Positions 19,837-27,670 of a DNA stretch of 48,825 bases are shown here, piece by piece. Numbering within the stretch: the first letter of the stretch is position 1; each line of letters opens with the position of its first letter. The position numbers and the translations under genes were made by a program. The notes below the pieces were generated by a model, which saw nothing but the letters and a program-made list of their open reading frames with translations, was not told the DNA's origin and did not search any database. Where the stretch lies: positions 391,616 through 440,440 of the forward strand of contig NZ_VUOB01000041.1 of the NCBI RefSeq assembly GCF_008386585.1, given 5' to 3'. The stretch is from Solihabitans fulvus. GTDB lineage: Bacteria > Actinomycetota > Actinomycetes > Mycobacteriales > Pseudonocardiaceae.

Positions 19837-20215
19837 CATCAGGAGCTCTCGCCAGAGGAAGTTCTTTCCGCGTTTCCGGTGGCTGACAACTTCGAGATCG
19901 AGCTTTACGTGGACCTAACCGCGAAAGGAAGGTCCATTAGGTTCGTCGACAACGAGTTGGAAGTGTCAGTCGAATTCCTCTGGTCGGGGGGATGTCGAGT
20001 CGGATCTGCGAGGTTGGACGATGTCGGACGTGCCACTGAGAAGTCTCGACGAACCTTTCTTCGACGGGGATCAGGGCTGGGCGATCGTGATCTGGAAAAT
20101 CGCGGAGCACGTTTTTGTCATGCAGGGCGACGAAGACGCATTTGACACTTGGATCAAGATTCCGGTCGACCGCTACCTGTTGGCCTGGGAGGCTGTGTTG
20201 TCGGCATCCAGGTGA
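19837..20215 (+). pseudogene. frameshifted relic of a second small (immunity-like) gene
   Basis: Two open stretches join into one protein if a single G is removed from the six-G run at 19986-19991. The first part is ELSPEEVLSAFPVADNFEIE...VEFLWSG. The second is DVESDLRGWTMSDVPLRSLD... up to WKIAEHVFVMQ and VDRYLLAWEAVLSAS, stop at 20215. The upstream part has no convincing start codon and is closed by a TAG at 19834-19836, so the 5' end may also be lost. GTG 19879 or ATG 20021 could start shorter proteins (the latter 64 residues). Position and low GC suggest an extra immunity gene, as is common in polymorphic-toxin loci. Confidence 0.55.
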
Positions 20216-20337
20216 TCGGAGCCCAGGTCGCGGCCGTTCGGGCCCGGCGGAATCCGATTCGAGCTAGGCGGTCCCGCTGCCGTGATGCTCGGTGTTCGAC
20301 ACCACTTCCGCGCCACGGGTTCGCGGACACCGCCCAG

Positions 20338-20829
20338 TCACGCCGACGACGCGTTCTCCTCCCGCCAGCGTTCCATCAGCAACGGCAGCTCTCGCCGGAA
20401 GAAGTCGAAGAAGCGCCTAGTCTCGTCGAGTCGCGCGCCTGCCGCCGTGTGCATGCCGACGGCCTCGGCTCCGCCGCGCATGGTGTCGGCGATCTGCTCG
20501 AGCATCTTGTCGCGGTGGCCGAACATCTCGTACCAGAGGTCATTGAACAGCTCGTACTGGTCGCGGCGGGTGCCGGGCTCGCGAACCCGAGCCACCATGC
20601 CGGCCTGGTCCAGGTAGCGCACCGCGCCGGAGATCGCGGCCGGGCTCACCTGGAGCGTGGAAGCCAGCTCGCCGGCCGTGTGCCTGGCGTCCTCCGCGCA
20701 CAGCAGCGCCGCGAACACCCGCGCGGGCATCCTCGGCATCCCGTAGTCCGACAGCAGTAATCCGAAGCGCTCGACGAACCGGCGCACCGACTCCTCGTCG
20801 CGCCCCTCGACCACTCCGGTCATCGTCAC
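20338..20829 (-). CDS. GbsR/MarR family transcriptional regulator
   Basis: The 163-residue protein has a winged helix-turn-helix of the GbsR/MarR type: MPARVFAALLCAEDARHTAGELASTLQVSPAAISGAVRYLDQAGMVARVREPGTRRDQYEL, about residues 33-94. A helical dimerisation tail follows (WYEMFGHRDKMLEQIADTMRGG ... LDETRRFFDFFRRELPLLMERW). It diverges from an ABC exporter operon with only 94 bases between starts and a palindrome in that gap, so it probably represses the exporter, with a drug-like ligand as inducer (inference). The start is ATG 20829 or 20823. Confidence 0.88.
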   Translation of the reverse strand: MTMTGVVEGRDEESVRRFVERFGLLLSDYGMPRMPARVFAALLCAEDARHTAGELASTLQVSPAAISGAVRYLDQAGMVARVREPGTRRDQYELFNDLWYEMFGHRDKMLEQIADTMRGGAEAVGMHTAAGARLDETRRFFDFFRRELPLLMERWREENASSA

Positions 20830-20878
20830 GCCCTCTCGACCTGGGCCCCACCATGGGGTCGATCATCAATTTATACGC

Positions 20879-20916
20879 TTCACCAACTTCACGAAGTTGT
20901 GAAACAAGTGTAGCTT
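20879..20916 (+). promoter_or_regulatory. divergent promoter with regulator palindrome; leaderless ABC mRNA
   Basis: The dyad ttcaccaactt (20879-20889) / aagttgtgaa (20894-20903) pairs fully apart from one bulged C, with core caactt-cacg-aagttg. It overlaps TTCACG (20888-20893), which sits 17 bases before TAGCTT (20911-20916). Initiation about 7 bases later would fall on the A of ATG 20924, predicting a leaderless transcript. The palindrome is the obvious site for the adjacent GbsR/MarR regulator. Confidence 0.6.
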
Positions 20917-20923
20917 GCGATCC

Positions 20924-21835
20924 ATGACAACCGCTATCTCGGTGTCCGGCCTGCACAAGTCCTTCGGCCGGACCCACGCGTTGGACGGTCTCGACCTGAC
21001 CGTCAGCACCGGCGAGGTGCACGGCTTCCTCGGCCCCAACGGCGCCGGCAAGTCCACCACCATCCGCGTGCTGCTCGGCCTCCTGCGCGCCGACGCCGGC
21101 GAGGCCACCCTGCTCGACGGCGACCCATGGCGGGACGTCGCCGCGCTGCACAGCAGGCTCGCCTACGTGCCCGGCGACGTCACCCTCTGGCCGAACCTGT
21201 CCGGCGGCGAGGTGATCGACCTCCTCGGCCGGCTGCGCGGCGGCCTCGACCCGAAGCGCCGCGCCGCGCTCCTCGAACGGTTCGACCTCGACCCGACCAA
21301 GAAGGGCCGCGCCTACTCCAAGGGCAACCGGCAGAAGGTCGCGCTGGTCGCCGCGCTCGCCTCCGACGTCGAACTGCTCATCCTCGACGAGCCGACCTCC
21401 GGGCTGGACCCGTTGATGGAGGCGGTCTTCCGCGAGTGCATCGAGGAGGAGAAGCGCGCCGGACGCACGGTCCTGCTGTCCAGCCACATCCTCGCCGAGG
21501 TCGAGACCCTGTGCGACCGCGTCACGATCATCCGCAAGGGCAGGGCCGTGGAGACCGGCACTCTCGCCGAACTGCGCCACCTCACCAGGACGTCGATCTC
21601 GGCCGAGCTGGCCACCCCACCCTCCGGCCTCGCCGACCTGCCCGGCGTGCACGACCTCGACGTGCGGGGCACGCGGGTGCGCTGCGAGGTGGACACCGAC
21701 AAGCTCGACGCCGTGCTCCGCCACCTCACCGAAGCAGGCGTGCGCAGCCTCACCAGCCAGCCGCCCACGCTGGAGGAGCTGTTCCTGCGCCACTACGAGG
21801 ACGAGCTGACCGGCAAGCACGCGGTGGTGGCGTGA
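20924..21835 (+). CDS. ABC transporter ATP-binding protein (drug-exporter type)
   Basis: The 303-residue cytosolic ATPase has Walker A GPNGAGKSTT (about residue 38), a modified signature YSKGNRQKVALVAAL, Walker B LLILDEPTSGLD, and the switch histidine in LLSSHILAEVE. The C-terminal extension (RTSISAELATPP ... PTLEELFLRHYEDEL) is typical of DrrA/NatA-like subunits of ABC-2 exporters. TTG 20915 is in frame, but ATG 20924 fits the promoter and a leaderless start. Its stop overlaps the start of the permease (TGATG), so the two are translationally coupled. Confidence 0.92.
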   Translation: MTTAISVSGLHKSFGRTHALDGLDLTVSTGEVHGFLGPNGAGKSTTIRVLLGLLRADAGEATLLDGDPWRDVAALHSRLAYVPGDVTLWPNLSGGEVIDLLGRLRGGLDPKRRAALLERFDLDPTKKGRAYSKGNRQKVALVAALASDVELLILDEPTSGLDPLMEAVFRECIEEEKRAGRTVLLSSHILAEVETLCDRVTIIRKGRAVETGTLAELRHLTRTSISAELATPPSGLADLPGVHDLDVRGTRVRCEVDTDKLDAVLRHLTEAGVRSLTSQPPTLEELFLRHYEDELTGKHAVVA

Positions 21836-23430
21836 TGGGAACTTTCGTCGGCACCGGATCGCTGGTGCGCCTCGCGCTGCGCCGCGACCGGATCATGCTG
21901 CCCGTGTGGATCGTGCTCTTCGTCCTGACGGCGTCGAGCTCCGCGTCCGCGACGGTCGGGCTGTATCCCACGATCTCCTCGCGCGTCGAGGCCGCCGGCA
22001 CCTTCAACAGCACCCCCGCGCTGGTCGCCCTCTACGGCAGGATCTACGACCCGACCTCGTTGGGCGCCCTGGCCATGCTGAAGCTGAGCGCGCTCGGCGC
22101 GGCGCTGGTCGCGGTGCTCGGCTACATCGTCGTGGTCCGGCACACCAGGGCGGAGGAGGAGTCCGGTCGGCTGGAACTGTTGGGCGCCACCGTGGTCGGC
22201 CGGCGCGCGCCGCTGACCGCCGCGCTGATCGTGGCCGCCGGCACGAACCTCGTGCTCGGGCTGCTCACCGCGCTCGGCCAGATCGGCGCCGGGCTGCCGG
22301 CCACCGGCGCGGTCGCGTTCGGGCTGGCGTGGGCGGGCGCCGGGCTCGCCTTCGCGGCCGTCGGCGCCGTCGCCGCCCAGCTCACCTCCAGCGCCAGGGC
22401 CGCGAACGCGCTCTCCTCGGCCGTGTTGGGCCTGGCCTACCTGCTGCGCGCGGTCGGCGACTCCGCCGGACCGAACGGTCCGACCTGGGTGTCCTGGCTG
22501 TCCCCGATCGGCTGGGCGCAACAGCTTCGGCCGTTCGCCGGCGACCGGTTCTGGGTTCTGCTGCTGCTGGCCGGGTTCGCGGTCCTCGCGATCGGCGGCG
22601 CGTACGCGCTGGTCGCGCGCCGGGACATCGACGCGGGGCTGCTGCCGGACCGACCGGGCCCCGCCTCAGCAAGCGCGCTGCTGCGCAGCCCGTTCGCGTT
22701 GGCCTGGCGCCTGCACCGCACCGCGCTGTTCGGCTGGCTGGCCGGGTTCGTCGTGCTCGGCGCGGTGCTCGGCAGCATCGCCACCAACGTGGGTTCCATG
22801 CTGAGCAGCCCGCAGGCCAGGGAGATGATCGTCAGGCTGGGTGGCGAGAAGGGCCTCACGGACTCCTTCCTCGCCGCCGAACTGGGCATCACCGGGCTGA
22901 TCGCCTCGGTGTACGCGGTGCAGGCGGCCATGCGGCTGCGCGCGGAGGAGACCGCCCAACGGGTCGAACCGCTGTTGGCCACGGCGACGGGGCGGATCAG
23001 GTGGGCCGCCGGCCACATCGTGATGTCGTTGCTGGGCACGGGTGTTCTGGTGGCCGCCACCGGTGTCGCGGCCGGACTGAGCTACGGCGCGGCGGTCGAC
23101 GATCTCGGGCAGGTCGGCCGGGTGCTCGGCGCGGCGCTCGCGTACCTGCCTGCGATCTGGGTGGTCACCGCGGTCGTGGTGGCCGCGTTCGGGCTGGCCC
23201 CCCGCGCGATCATGGCCGGCTGGGCGGCGCTGGTGGCGTTCCTGGTGCTCGAGCTGCTCGGCCCGCTGCTGAAACTGGACCAGTGGGTCATGGACGTCTC
23301 GCCGTTCACCCACGTGCCCAAGCTGCCGGGGACGGCGTTCAGCGCGACACCGTTGGTGTGGCTGGCGGTGGTCGCTGCGGTGTTCACCTCGGCGGGGCTG
23401 GCCGCCTTCCGCCGCCGCGACATCGGCTGA
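21835..23430 (+). CDS. ABC-2 type exporter permease, two-module
   Basis: The 531-residue integral membrane protein is made of two similar six-helix halves joined near residue 280 (VARRDIDAGLLPDRPGP), as in the large permeases of actinomycete antibiotic-resistance exporters of the TnrB/OleC5 type. Each half repeats the motif RAEEESGRLELLGATVVGR / RAEETAQRVEPLLATATGR. It ends LAAFRRRDIG. It is the sole permease partner of the preceding ATPase. The exported substrate is unknown; control by the divergent regulator suggests an antibiotic or toxic lipophile. It converges with the secreted protein gene, with only 9 bases between. Confidence 0.9.
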   Translation: MGTFVGTGSLVRLALRRDRIMLPVWIVLFVLTASSSASATVGLYPTISSRVEAAGTFNSTPALVALYGRIYDPTSLGALAMLKLSALGAALVAVLGYIVVVRHTRAEEESGRLELLGATVVGRRAPLTAALIVAAGTNLVLGLLTALGQIGAGLPATGAVAFGLAWAGAGLAFAAVGAVAAQLTSSARAANALSSAVLGLAYLLRAVGDSAGPNGPTWVSWLSPIGWAQQLRPFAGDRFWVLLLLAGFAVLAIGGAYALVARRDIDAGLLPDRPGPASASALLRSPFALAWRLHRTALFGWLAGFVVLGAVLGSIATNVGSMLSSPQAREMIVRLGGEKGLTDSFLAAELGITGLIASVYAVQAAMRLRAEETAQRVEPLLATATGRIRWAAGHIVMSLLGTGVLVAATGVAAGLSYGAAVDDLGQVGRVLGAALAYLPAIWVVTAVVVAAFGLAPRAIMAGWAALVAFLVLELLGPLLKLDQWVMDVSPFTHVPKLPGTAFSATPLVWLAVVAAVFTSAGLAAFRRRDIG

Positions 23431-23439
23431 CACCTACCG

Positions 23440-24063
23440 TCAGGACGGCCCGGGTGCGGGGACGCGGACCACGGCCCCGACGAGGGTGGTGTACAGCGGA
23501 CTGTCGATGAAGTCGGGGCCAGTTTCCTCGCCGAGGTAGAGGTCGATGTGCTTGTCGCCGCCCAGTCCCGGCGTGAAGGCGTCCCTGATCTGCCAGGTCG
23601 GGGCGCGCAGCTGCTGGCACACCTCGGCGGGCACCTCGGTGCCGTCGTCCTGGAGGCCGCAGTCCACCAGCGTGACCCACGTGCCGTCCGCGAGGCCGTC
23701 CGCCGCGGCCGAGCGGAACGGCGCGAGCGGCCGTCCGTTCGCGTCCCTCGGCGCGGTGTCCAGCCAGAAACCGGTGTCGTCCGACCAGTTCAGGTACTGG
23801 CCTGCGGTGGTGCGGCCGGCGCCCTCGTCGACCACGGCCTGCACGAAGTCCGCCGGATAGCTGCCGAGATCGTCGTTTCCGTTGTCGCACGACAGGTTCG
23901 GGCAACCGCGCACCGGTGTCGGCGGCTCGTGGTGCAGCGACTCGACCGCCGTGTAGTAGACGGTGACGGTCCAGCCCGGCGAGTCGAGGGCGGCCGCAGC
24001 CGGGCAGGCAGAGGCGAGCAGGGCGAGCAACGTGACACCGATTAGCGAGGCTGGACGCGACAT
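23440..24063 (-). CDS. small secreted protein, possible 3D/double-psi-barrel-like fold
   Basis: The 207-residue preprotein starts at ATG 24063 with an aaggagg ribosome-binding site. The signal peptide is about 1-25 (SLIGVTLLALLASACPAAAA). The mature part begins with VTVYYTAVESLHHE and contains Cys pairs (RGCPNLSCD; VDCG...EVCQQL), NWSDDTGFWLDTAPRD, WVTLVDCG and GGDKHIDLYLGEE. The YYT.VES start, central VxVDCG and late H-I-D-L-Y strand recall 3D (MltA/RlpA-like) barrel proteins acting on cell-wall polysaccharides, but I could not confirm the three Asp, so this is tentative. It follows the DUF2334 gene in the same direction; a hairpin in the gap may lower its expression. Confidence 0.65.
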   Translation of the reverse strand: MSRPASLIGVTLLALLASACPAAAALDSPGWTVTVYYTAVESLHHEPPTPVRGCPNLSCDNGNDDLGSYPADFVQAVVDEGAGRTTAGQYLNWSDDTGFWLDTAPRDANGRPLAPFRSAAADGLADGTWVTLVDCGLQDDGTEVPAEVCQQLRAPTWQIRDAFTPGLGGDKHIDLYLGEETGPDFIDSPLYTTLVGAVVRVPAPGPS

Positions 24064-24084
24064 GGTGGCCTCCTTGAAGGGGGT

Positions 24085-24121
24085 GACCGGGGGAGCGGGC
24101 GACGGCTCCGCTCCCCCGGTC
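24085..24121 (-). terminator. intercistronic hairpin
   Basis: A perfect 14-bp stem (24085-24098 with 24108-24121), 9-base loop, sits right after the DUF2334 gene stop and before the ribosome-binding site of the next leftward gene. It is a terminator, or a stabiliser giving unequal expression. Confidence 0.65.
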
Positions 24122-24125
24122 GCGG

Positions 24126-25937
24126 TCAGCCGGCCGCGACGGTGGCCGCGGACACGAACTGGTAGCCCATGCCCTTGATGCCGGTCACGATCTGCTGAAG
24201 GTAGGCCGTACCCAGGTAGGGGTGGTAGAAGAAACTCTGCACGCCGTCCCGCACCACGGCCGCTGCCGCCGCGCTGGCCAGGATGTCGGCAGGCAGCCTT
24301 GGCGGATGGTTGTTGAACGGCTCGGGCTCGACGTTGCCGAGGTCCTCTGGCACCACGGCGGAACCGTAGATGTCCCTTACCAGGTAAGGGAAGTACTGCC
24401 CGTAGATCTCGGCGTAGTTGGGAGTCCCCGTGCCGCAGGCGCCTGCTGGGCACCAACCGCCGAAGTACAGCCCTCGGTCGTACCGGACGCCGAAGTTCGC
24501 GGCGAACACGGTGTAGTCGACGGCCGAGGCCGCGTAGTGCGGCGGCTCGAAGATCGTCGCCGCCGGCAGCCCCGCCATGAGGAAGTTCAGCTTGCTGCTG
24601 TTGACCCTGTTCTGTGCCCAGCTCGCCGAGTCCTCCGGCACGGGACCGTCGTAGATCACGTTGTTCGCGTCGTCGATGTGCGCCAGGTAGAACTCGAAGT
24701 CGTCGGCGCTCACCGCGTCGTAGGGGTTGGCGACGTTGGAGTACTGGTGGGTGTAGCCGTGCATCAGCAGCGTGCCGCCCCTGGCGCGCATGTACCTGAG
24801 CGCGCTGGCCACGTCGGGAGCCTGGGCGAGGGACGTGCTCACCGGCACGCCGTTGTTGTTCACGCCGTTGGGGTCGAGGTACTGCGAGATCACCGCGACG
24901 GTGAACGGAACCCGTTGCGAGTAAAGGTAGTCCGCGACCGCACGCAGGTCGGCGGGGTCGGCGTCCGCGCCGACGTCCTCGATCCGCACCAGGGCGCGCT
25001 TCCTGCTCGGGGTGGCGGGATTGGCGAGTTGGCTGGTCAGGTCGGCTGCGGCGAAGTACCGGTCGCTCGGGCCGACGTAGCTGAACGGAATCTCCCCGAC
25101 ATAGGTGAGGTTCCCGCCCCGGATCGCCCACGGCATCGTGCCGCCGGAACCGCCGCTCGCGGTGGCCAGCACGGTCGCCCTGGTCGCGTCGACGACCTGC
25201 GTCTGCAACAGGCCGGACGGCGCGGCGAGCGGATCCCTTTGCAGGGCAACGTTGTTGTAGGTGACGGTGGTTGAGTTGCCGAAGTCGAACTGCACCCAGT
25301 TCCAGCCGTACTGCGTGCTGAAGTTGGCGGCCCGCTGGGTGAGCTGCCAGATGTTGTCGTTCATCCACAGCACCGGGCGGCTGCCCGACAGCACGTCGTC
25401 GAGGAAGGCCAGGGGCAGCGGCTCGTCGTAGGTGGATCCCACGTAGACCGCGCCCGTGTAGTTGGCCAGTTCGCCTGCCGTGTAGGTGGCCACCGGGTGC
25501 AGCACGTACGCGCTGCCGTGCGAGACGAGGTTGGCCGCCTCCACGGCGTACGCCTCGCCGAGCCAACCCCACTGTCCGGTGGTGTCGTAGAGCACGAGGG
25601 TCCGCTGGGCGGCCGACGCACCGGGCGCCGCGTTGCTGCCGGCGGCGCTTGGCACCGTGCTCGTCGACCTGAGCTGGGCGAGGCTCGGCAGCGGCGCGGG
25701 CGCATCGGTGCGCTTCACCACGCGCGGGTTCGCCGTCGGCTTGCGCACCGGTGGCGGGGGCGGCGCGGGCAGCTGCCGCGTGAGGGCGGGCTGCCGCGCC
25801 GTCGACGCCGAGGGGACGCCGGCCGGTGGCGCGTGGTGCGGCGCGGCGCCCGCGCCGACGGTGGTGACCAACAGCGTCGAGACGCCGACGAGCGCGGCGG
25901 TGCTCAACCGTCCTGATCGGTGCGCGAGCCAACCCAT
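24126..25937 (-). CDS. secreted DUF2334 (polysaccharide-deacetylase-like) protein
   Basis: The 603-residue preprotein has a signal peptide (ending about TTVGAGAAPH), then a Pro/Ala-rich linker (30-100). A first half (LVLYDTTGQWGWLGEAYAVEAANL ... GAVYVGSTYDEPLP) resembles a glutamine-amidotransferase-like/DUF fold. The second half is DUF2334: RALVRIEDVGADADPADLRAVADYL, GGTLLMHGYTHQYS, FEPPHYAAS, FFYHPYLG. Asp in RIEDV and the His of MHGYTHQ and YHP match the metal-binding residues of the carbohydrate esterase 4-like fold. A role in trimming or deacetylating an exported polymer is likely given the adjacent UDP-GlcNAc epimerase and processive glycosyltransferase. Its start overlaps the wecB 3' end by 34 bases. 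Confidence 0.85.
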   Translation of the reverse strand: MGWLAHRSGRLSTAALVGVSTLLVTTVGAGAAPHHAPPAGVPSASTARQPALTRQLPAPPPPPVRKPTANPRVVKRTDAPAPLPSLAQLRSTSTVPSAAGSNAAPGASAAQRTLVLYDTTGQWGWLGEAYAVEAANLVSHGSAYVLHPVATYTAGELANYTGAVYVGSTYDEPLPLAFLDDVLSGSRPVLWMNDNIWQLTQRAANFSTQYGWNWVQFDFGNSTTVTYNNVALQRDPLAAPSGLLQTQVVDATRATVLATASGGSGGTMPWAIRGGNLTYVGEIPFSYVGPSDRYFAAADLTSQLANPATPSRKRALVRIEDVGADADPADLRAVADYLYSQRVPFTVAVISQYLDPNGVNNNGVPVSTSLAQAPDVASALRYMRARGGTLLMHGYTHQYSNVANPYDAVSADDFEFYLAHIDDANNVIYDGPVPEDSASWAQNRVNSSKLNFLMAGLPAATIFEPPHYAASAVDYTVFAANFGVRYDRGLYFGGWCPAGACGTGTPNYAEIYGQYFPYLVRDIYGSAVVPEDLGNVEPEPFNNHPPRLPADILASAAAAAVVRDGVQSFFYHPYLGTAYLQQIVTGIKGMGYQFVSAATVAAG

Positions 25938-27166
25938 GACGAACCTCCTGTGCGTCCTGCGTGGCCGGCCGAATGAAACTCGGTCGGGCGTTGCTGTTGC
26001 AGCCCGAGCAGCCAGGCGACCGCCTGCTCGGTGCGGCCGGCCGCCATCCCGTCCCCGAACGGGTTGGCGATGTCGGCCATGGCCCTCCTCGTCGCGTCGT
26101 CGCGCAGCAGCTCGGTGGCCACCTTGACGATCTCCACCCGATCCGTGCCGACAAGCCTGGCGCAGCCGGCCAACACCGCCTCGGTCCGCTCGGTGACCTC
26201 GCGCAGCACCAGGACCGGCACGCCGAAACTGGGCGCCTCCTCCTGGATGCCGCCGGAGTCCGACAGCACGAGCGTGGCCATCGACAGCAGCCTGGCCAAC
26301 TGGCCGTAGGGCAGCGGCTCGGTGATGGTCACCCGTGCGAGCCGGCCGAGGACGTCGATCACCTGCGCCCGGACCGCCGGGTTCGGGTGCGCGGGCAGCA
26401 CGACCTCGACGTCCGGGTGGTTCAGCACGAGTTCGGCGACCGCCCGCAGCACCCGCTCCAGCGGTTCGCCCCAGGACTCCCTGCGGTGCGCGGTGACGAG
26501 CACGAGCCGGGACCGTCCGGCGCGGACACCTGCCTCGACGTCGCGCAGGCAGGTGTCCTCGAAGTCCTGGGTCCGGCCTGCGATGTCCAGCACCGCGTCG
26601 ACCACCGTGTTGCCGATGGTGAGCACGCTGCGTGCGCGGACGGCCTCCGACACCAGGTTGTCGGCCGCCGCCCAGGTCGGTGCGAGGTGCAGCGAGGCGA
26701 TCTGCCCGACCATCCGCCGGTTGCCCTCCTCGGGGAACGGCGAGGCGAGGTCGTGCGAGCGCAGCCCGGCCTCGAGGTGCACCACGGGAACCTGGTGCCA
26801 GTAGCCGGTCAGGGCGCTGACGAGCGTGGTGGTCGTGTCGCCCTGCACCACCACGGCGGCGGGGTGGCGCTGGTCGAACAGCGGGTCGAGCCCGGCGACC
26901 AGTTGGGCCGTCAGCTCGGCCTGTCGCCCGCTGACCCGGTCGAGGGAGAGCGTCACGTCGGGGCACAGGCCGAACTCGGCCAGGGACTGCTCGACCATCA
27001 CCGGGTGCTGGCCGGTCGCCACGAGCAGGGGGCGCAGCCGGCCCGCCGAGGACATGGCCGCGGCGACCGGGGCGAGCTTCACGGCCTCCGGCCGGGTGCC
27101 GACCATCAGGAAAACTTCAGGAGAGGTGCCGCTGACCCTCTTTTTGGCATCATTCTTGTAGCGCAC
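25904..27166 (-). CDS. wecB: UDP-N-acetylglucosamine 2-epimerase (non-hydrolysing)
   Basis: The 420-residue cytosolic enzyme interconverts UDP-GlcNAc and UDP-ManNAc. Motifs: MVGTRPEAVKLAPV at the N-terminus, ATGQHPVMV, VVQGDTTTTLVSAL, VVHLEAGLRS, PFPEEGNRRM, VLVTAHRRESWG, VVLPAHPNPAVR, LSDSGGIQEEAPSFGVPVLVLREVTERTE. These cover the GT-B fold with the catalytic Asp/Glu/His set and UDP site. The C-terminus carries an extra roughly 50-residue Gln/Gly/Ser tail. It leads a leftward operon with the DUF2334 gene. The product UDP-ManNAc would feed a surface polysaccharide or teichuronic-type polymer (inference). Confidence 0.93.
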   Translation of the reverse strand: MRYKNDAKKRVSGTSPEVFLMVGTRPEAVKLAPVAAAMSSAGRLRPLLVATGQHPVMVEQSLAEFGLCPDVTLSLDRVSGRQAELTAQLVAGLDPLFDQRHPAAVVVQGDTTTTLVSALTGYWHQVPVVHLEAGLRSHDLASPFPEEGNRRMVGQIASLHLAPTWAAADNLVSEAVRARSVLTIGNTVVDAVLDIAGRTQDFEDTCLRDVEAGVRAGRSRLVLVTAHRRESWGEPLERVLRAVAELVLNHPDVEVVLPAHPNPAVRAQVIDVLGRLARVTITEPLPYGQLARLLSMATLVLSDSGGIQEEAPSFGVPVLVLREVTERTEAVLAGCARLVGTDRVEIVKVATELLRDDATRRAMADIANPFGDGMAAGRTEQAVAWLLGLQQQRPTEFHSAGHAGRTGGSSWVGSRTDQDG

Positions 27167-27481
27167 GGGGACCTCATTTCTCGCGCGTGTTCCAAAATCA
27201 CGCGAGGCCCATTACGGAGCGTCACACGTGACTGTTGTTCAGATATCTCGAACTGCTCTTCAGGCCCGTGGATGTCGATACTGAAGCTTTCCTGAAGGAA
27301 GAGTTCGGCACGCGTCGCGAATGGAGATCAAATATCCGTGGAGCGCGCTGTGTAACTGGTCTCCTACCTTCCGGTGGTTGGGTTGACGGTGTGTCTCACC
27401 AGGAGCTACCTTTTGTGACTGCACGGTTCAAGTCGGTCGACACCTAATTCGCGAATGTCGTGATCTGCGTTACAGGGAGTC
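27167..27481. promoter_or_regulatory. divergent regulatory region of the polysaccharide locus
   Basis: These 315 bases lack a supported gene and are AT-richer than the flanks. An imperfect long inverted repeat pairs cgaactgctcttcagg (27249-27264) with 27291-27307 around a 26-base loop. On the right side TTGACG (27383-27388), an 18-base spacer and TACCTT (27407-27412) form a plausible promoter for the rightward genes. The leftward promoter for wecB is not clear. Confidence 0.45.
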
Positions 27482-27484
27482 GTG

Positions 27485-27670
27485 ATGTATGCGTGCCGAC
27501 CGACCTTGACGCCCATCGGGATGGGCATGGTTGACCTTTCTTCGTCGACCGGAGGGCTGACTGCGCTCTGTATTCAGACAGTCGCCGCCGTGGCAATTCT
27601 GCTGACGCTTCGCCGCATGTTCCTGGCGAGTAGGTCCTGGTTTGGGGGCGGTGGGCGTGATGCGCGGTAG
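27485..27670 (+). CDS. small single-pass membrane protein upstream of the glycosyltransferase
   Basis: ATG 27485 (or GTG 27482) has an agggag ribosome-binding site 6-8 bases upstream, better than that of the next gene. The 61-residue product has a hydrophobic helix (ALCIQTVAAVAILLTL, about 30-45) and a basic end (RRMFLASRSWFGGGGRDAR). Its 3' end overlaps the glycosyltransferase start by 14 bases, which fits translational coupling. Processive glycosyltransferases often need a small membrane partner, but that role is a guess. I do not recognise a family. Confidence 0.5.
   Translation: MYACRPTLTPIGMGMVDLSSSTGGLTALCIQTVAAVAILLTLRRMFLASRSWFGGGGRDAR

Noticed and set aside
7779..20215. Insertion sequence or transposase causing the broken genes
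   Set aside because: No transposase frame, terminal inverted repeats or target duplications were seen; the breaks are single-base.
24126..26966. A 946-codon minus-strand frame running through two real genes
   Set aside because: Its 3' two-thirds is the DUF2334 gene, but the part upstream of 25937 is wecB read in the wrong frame, Arg/Gly/Ala-rich and without domains. The DUF2334 start at 25937 has its own signal peptide.
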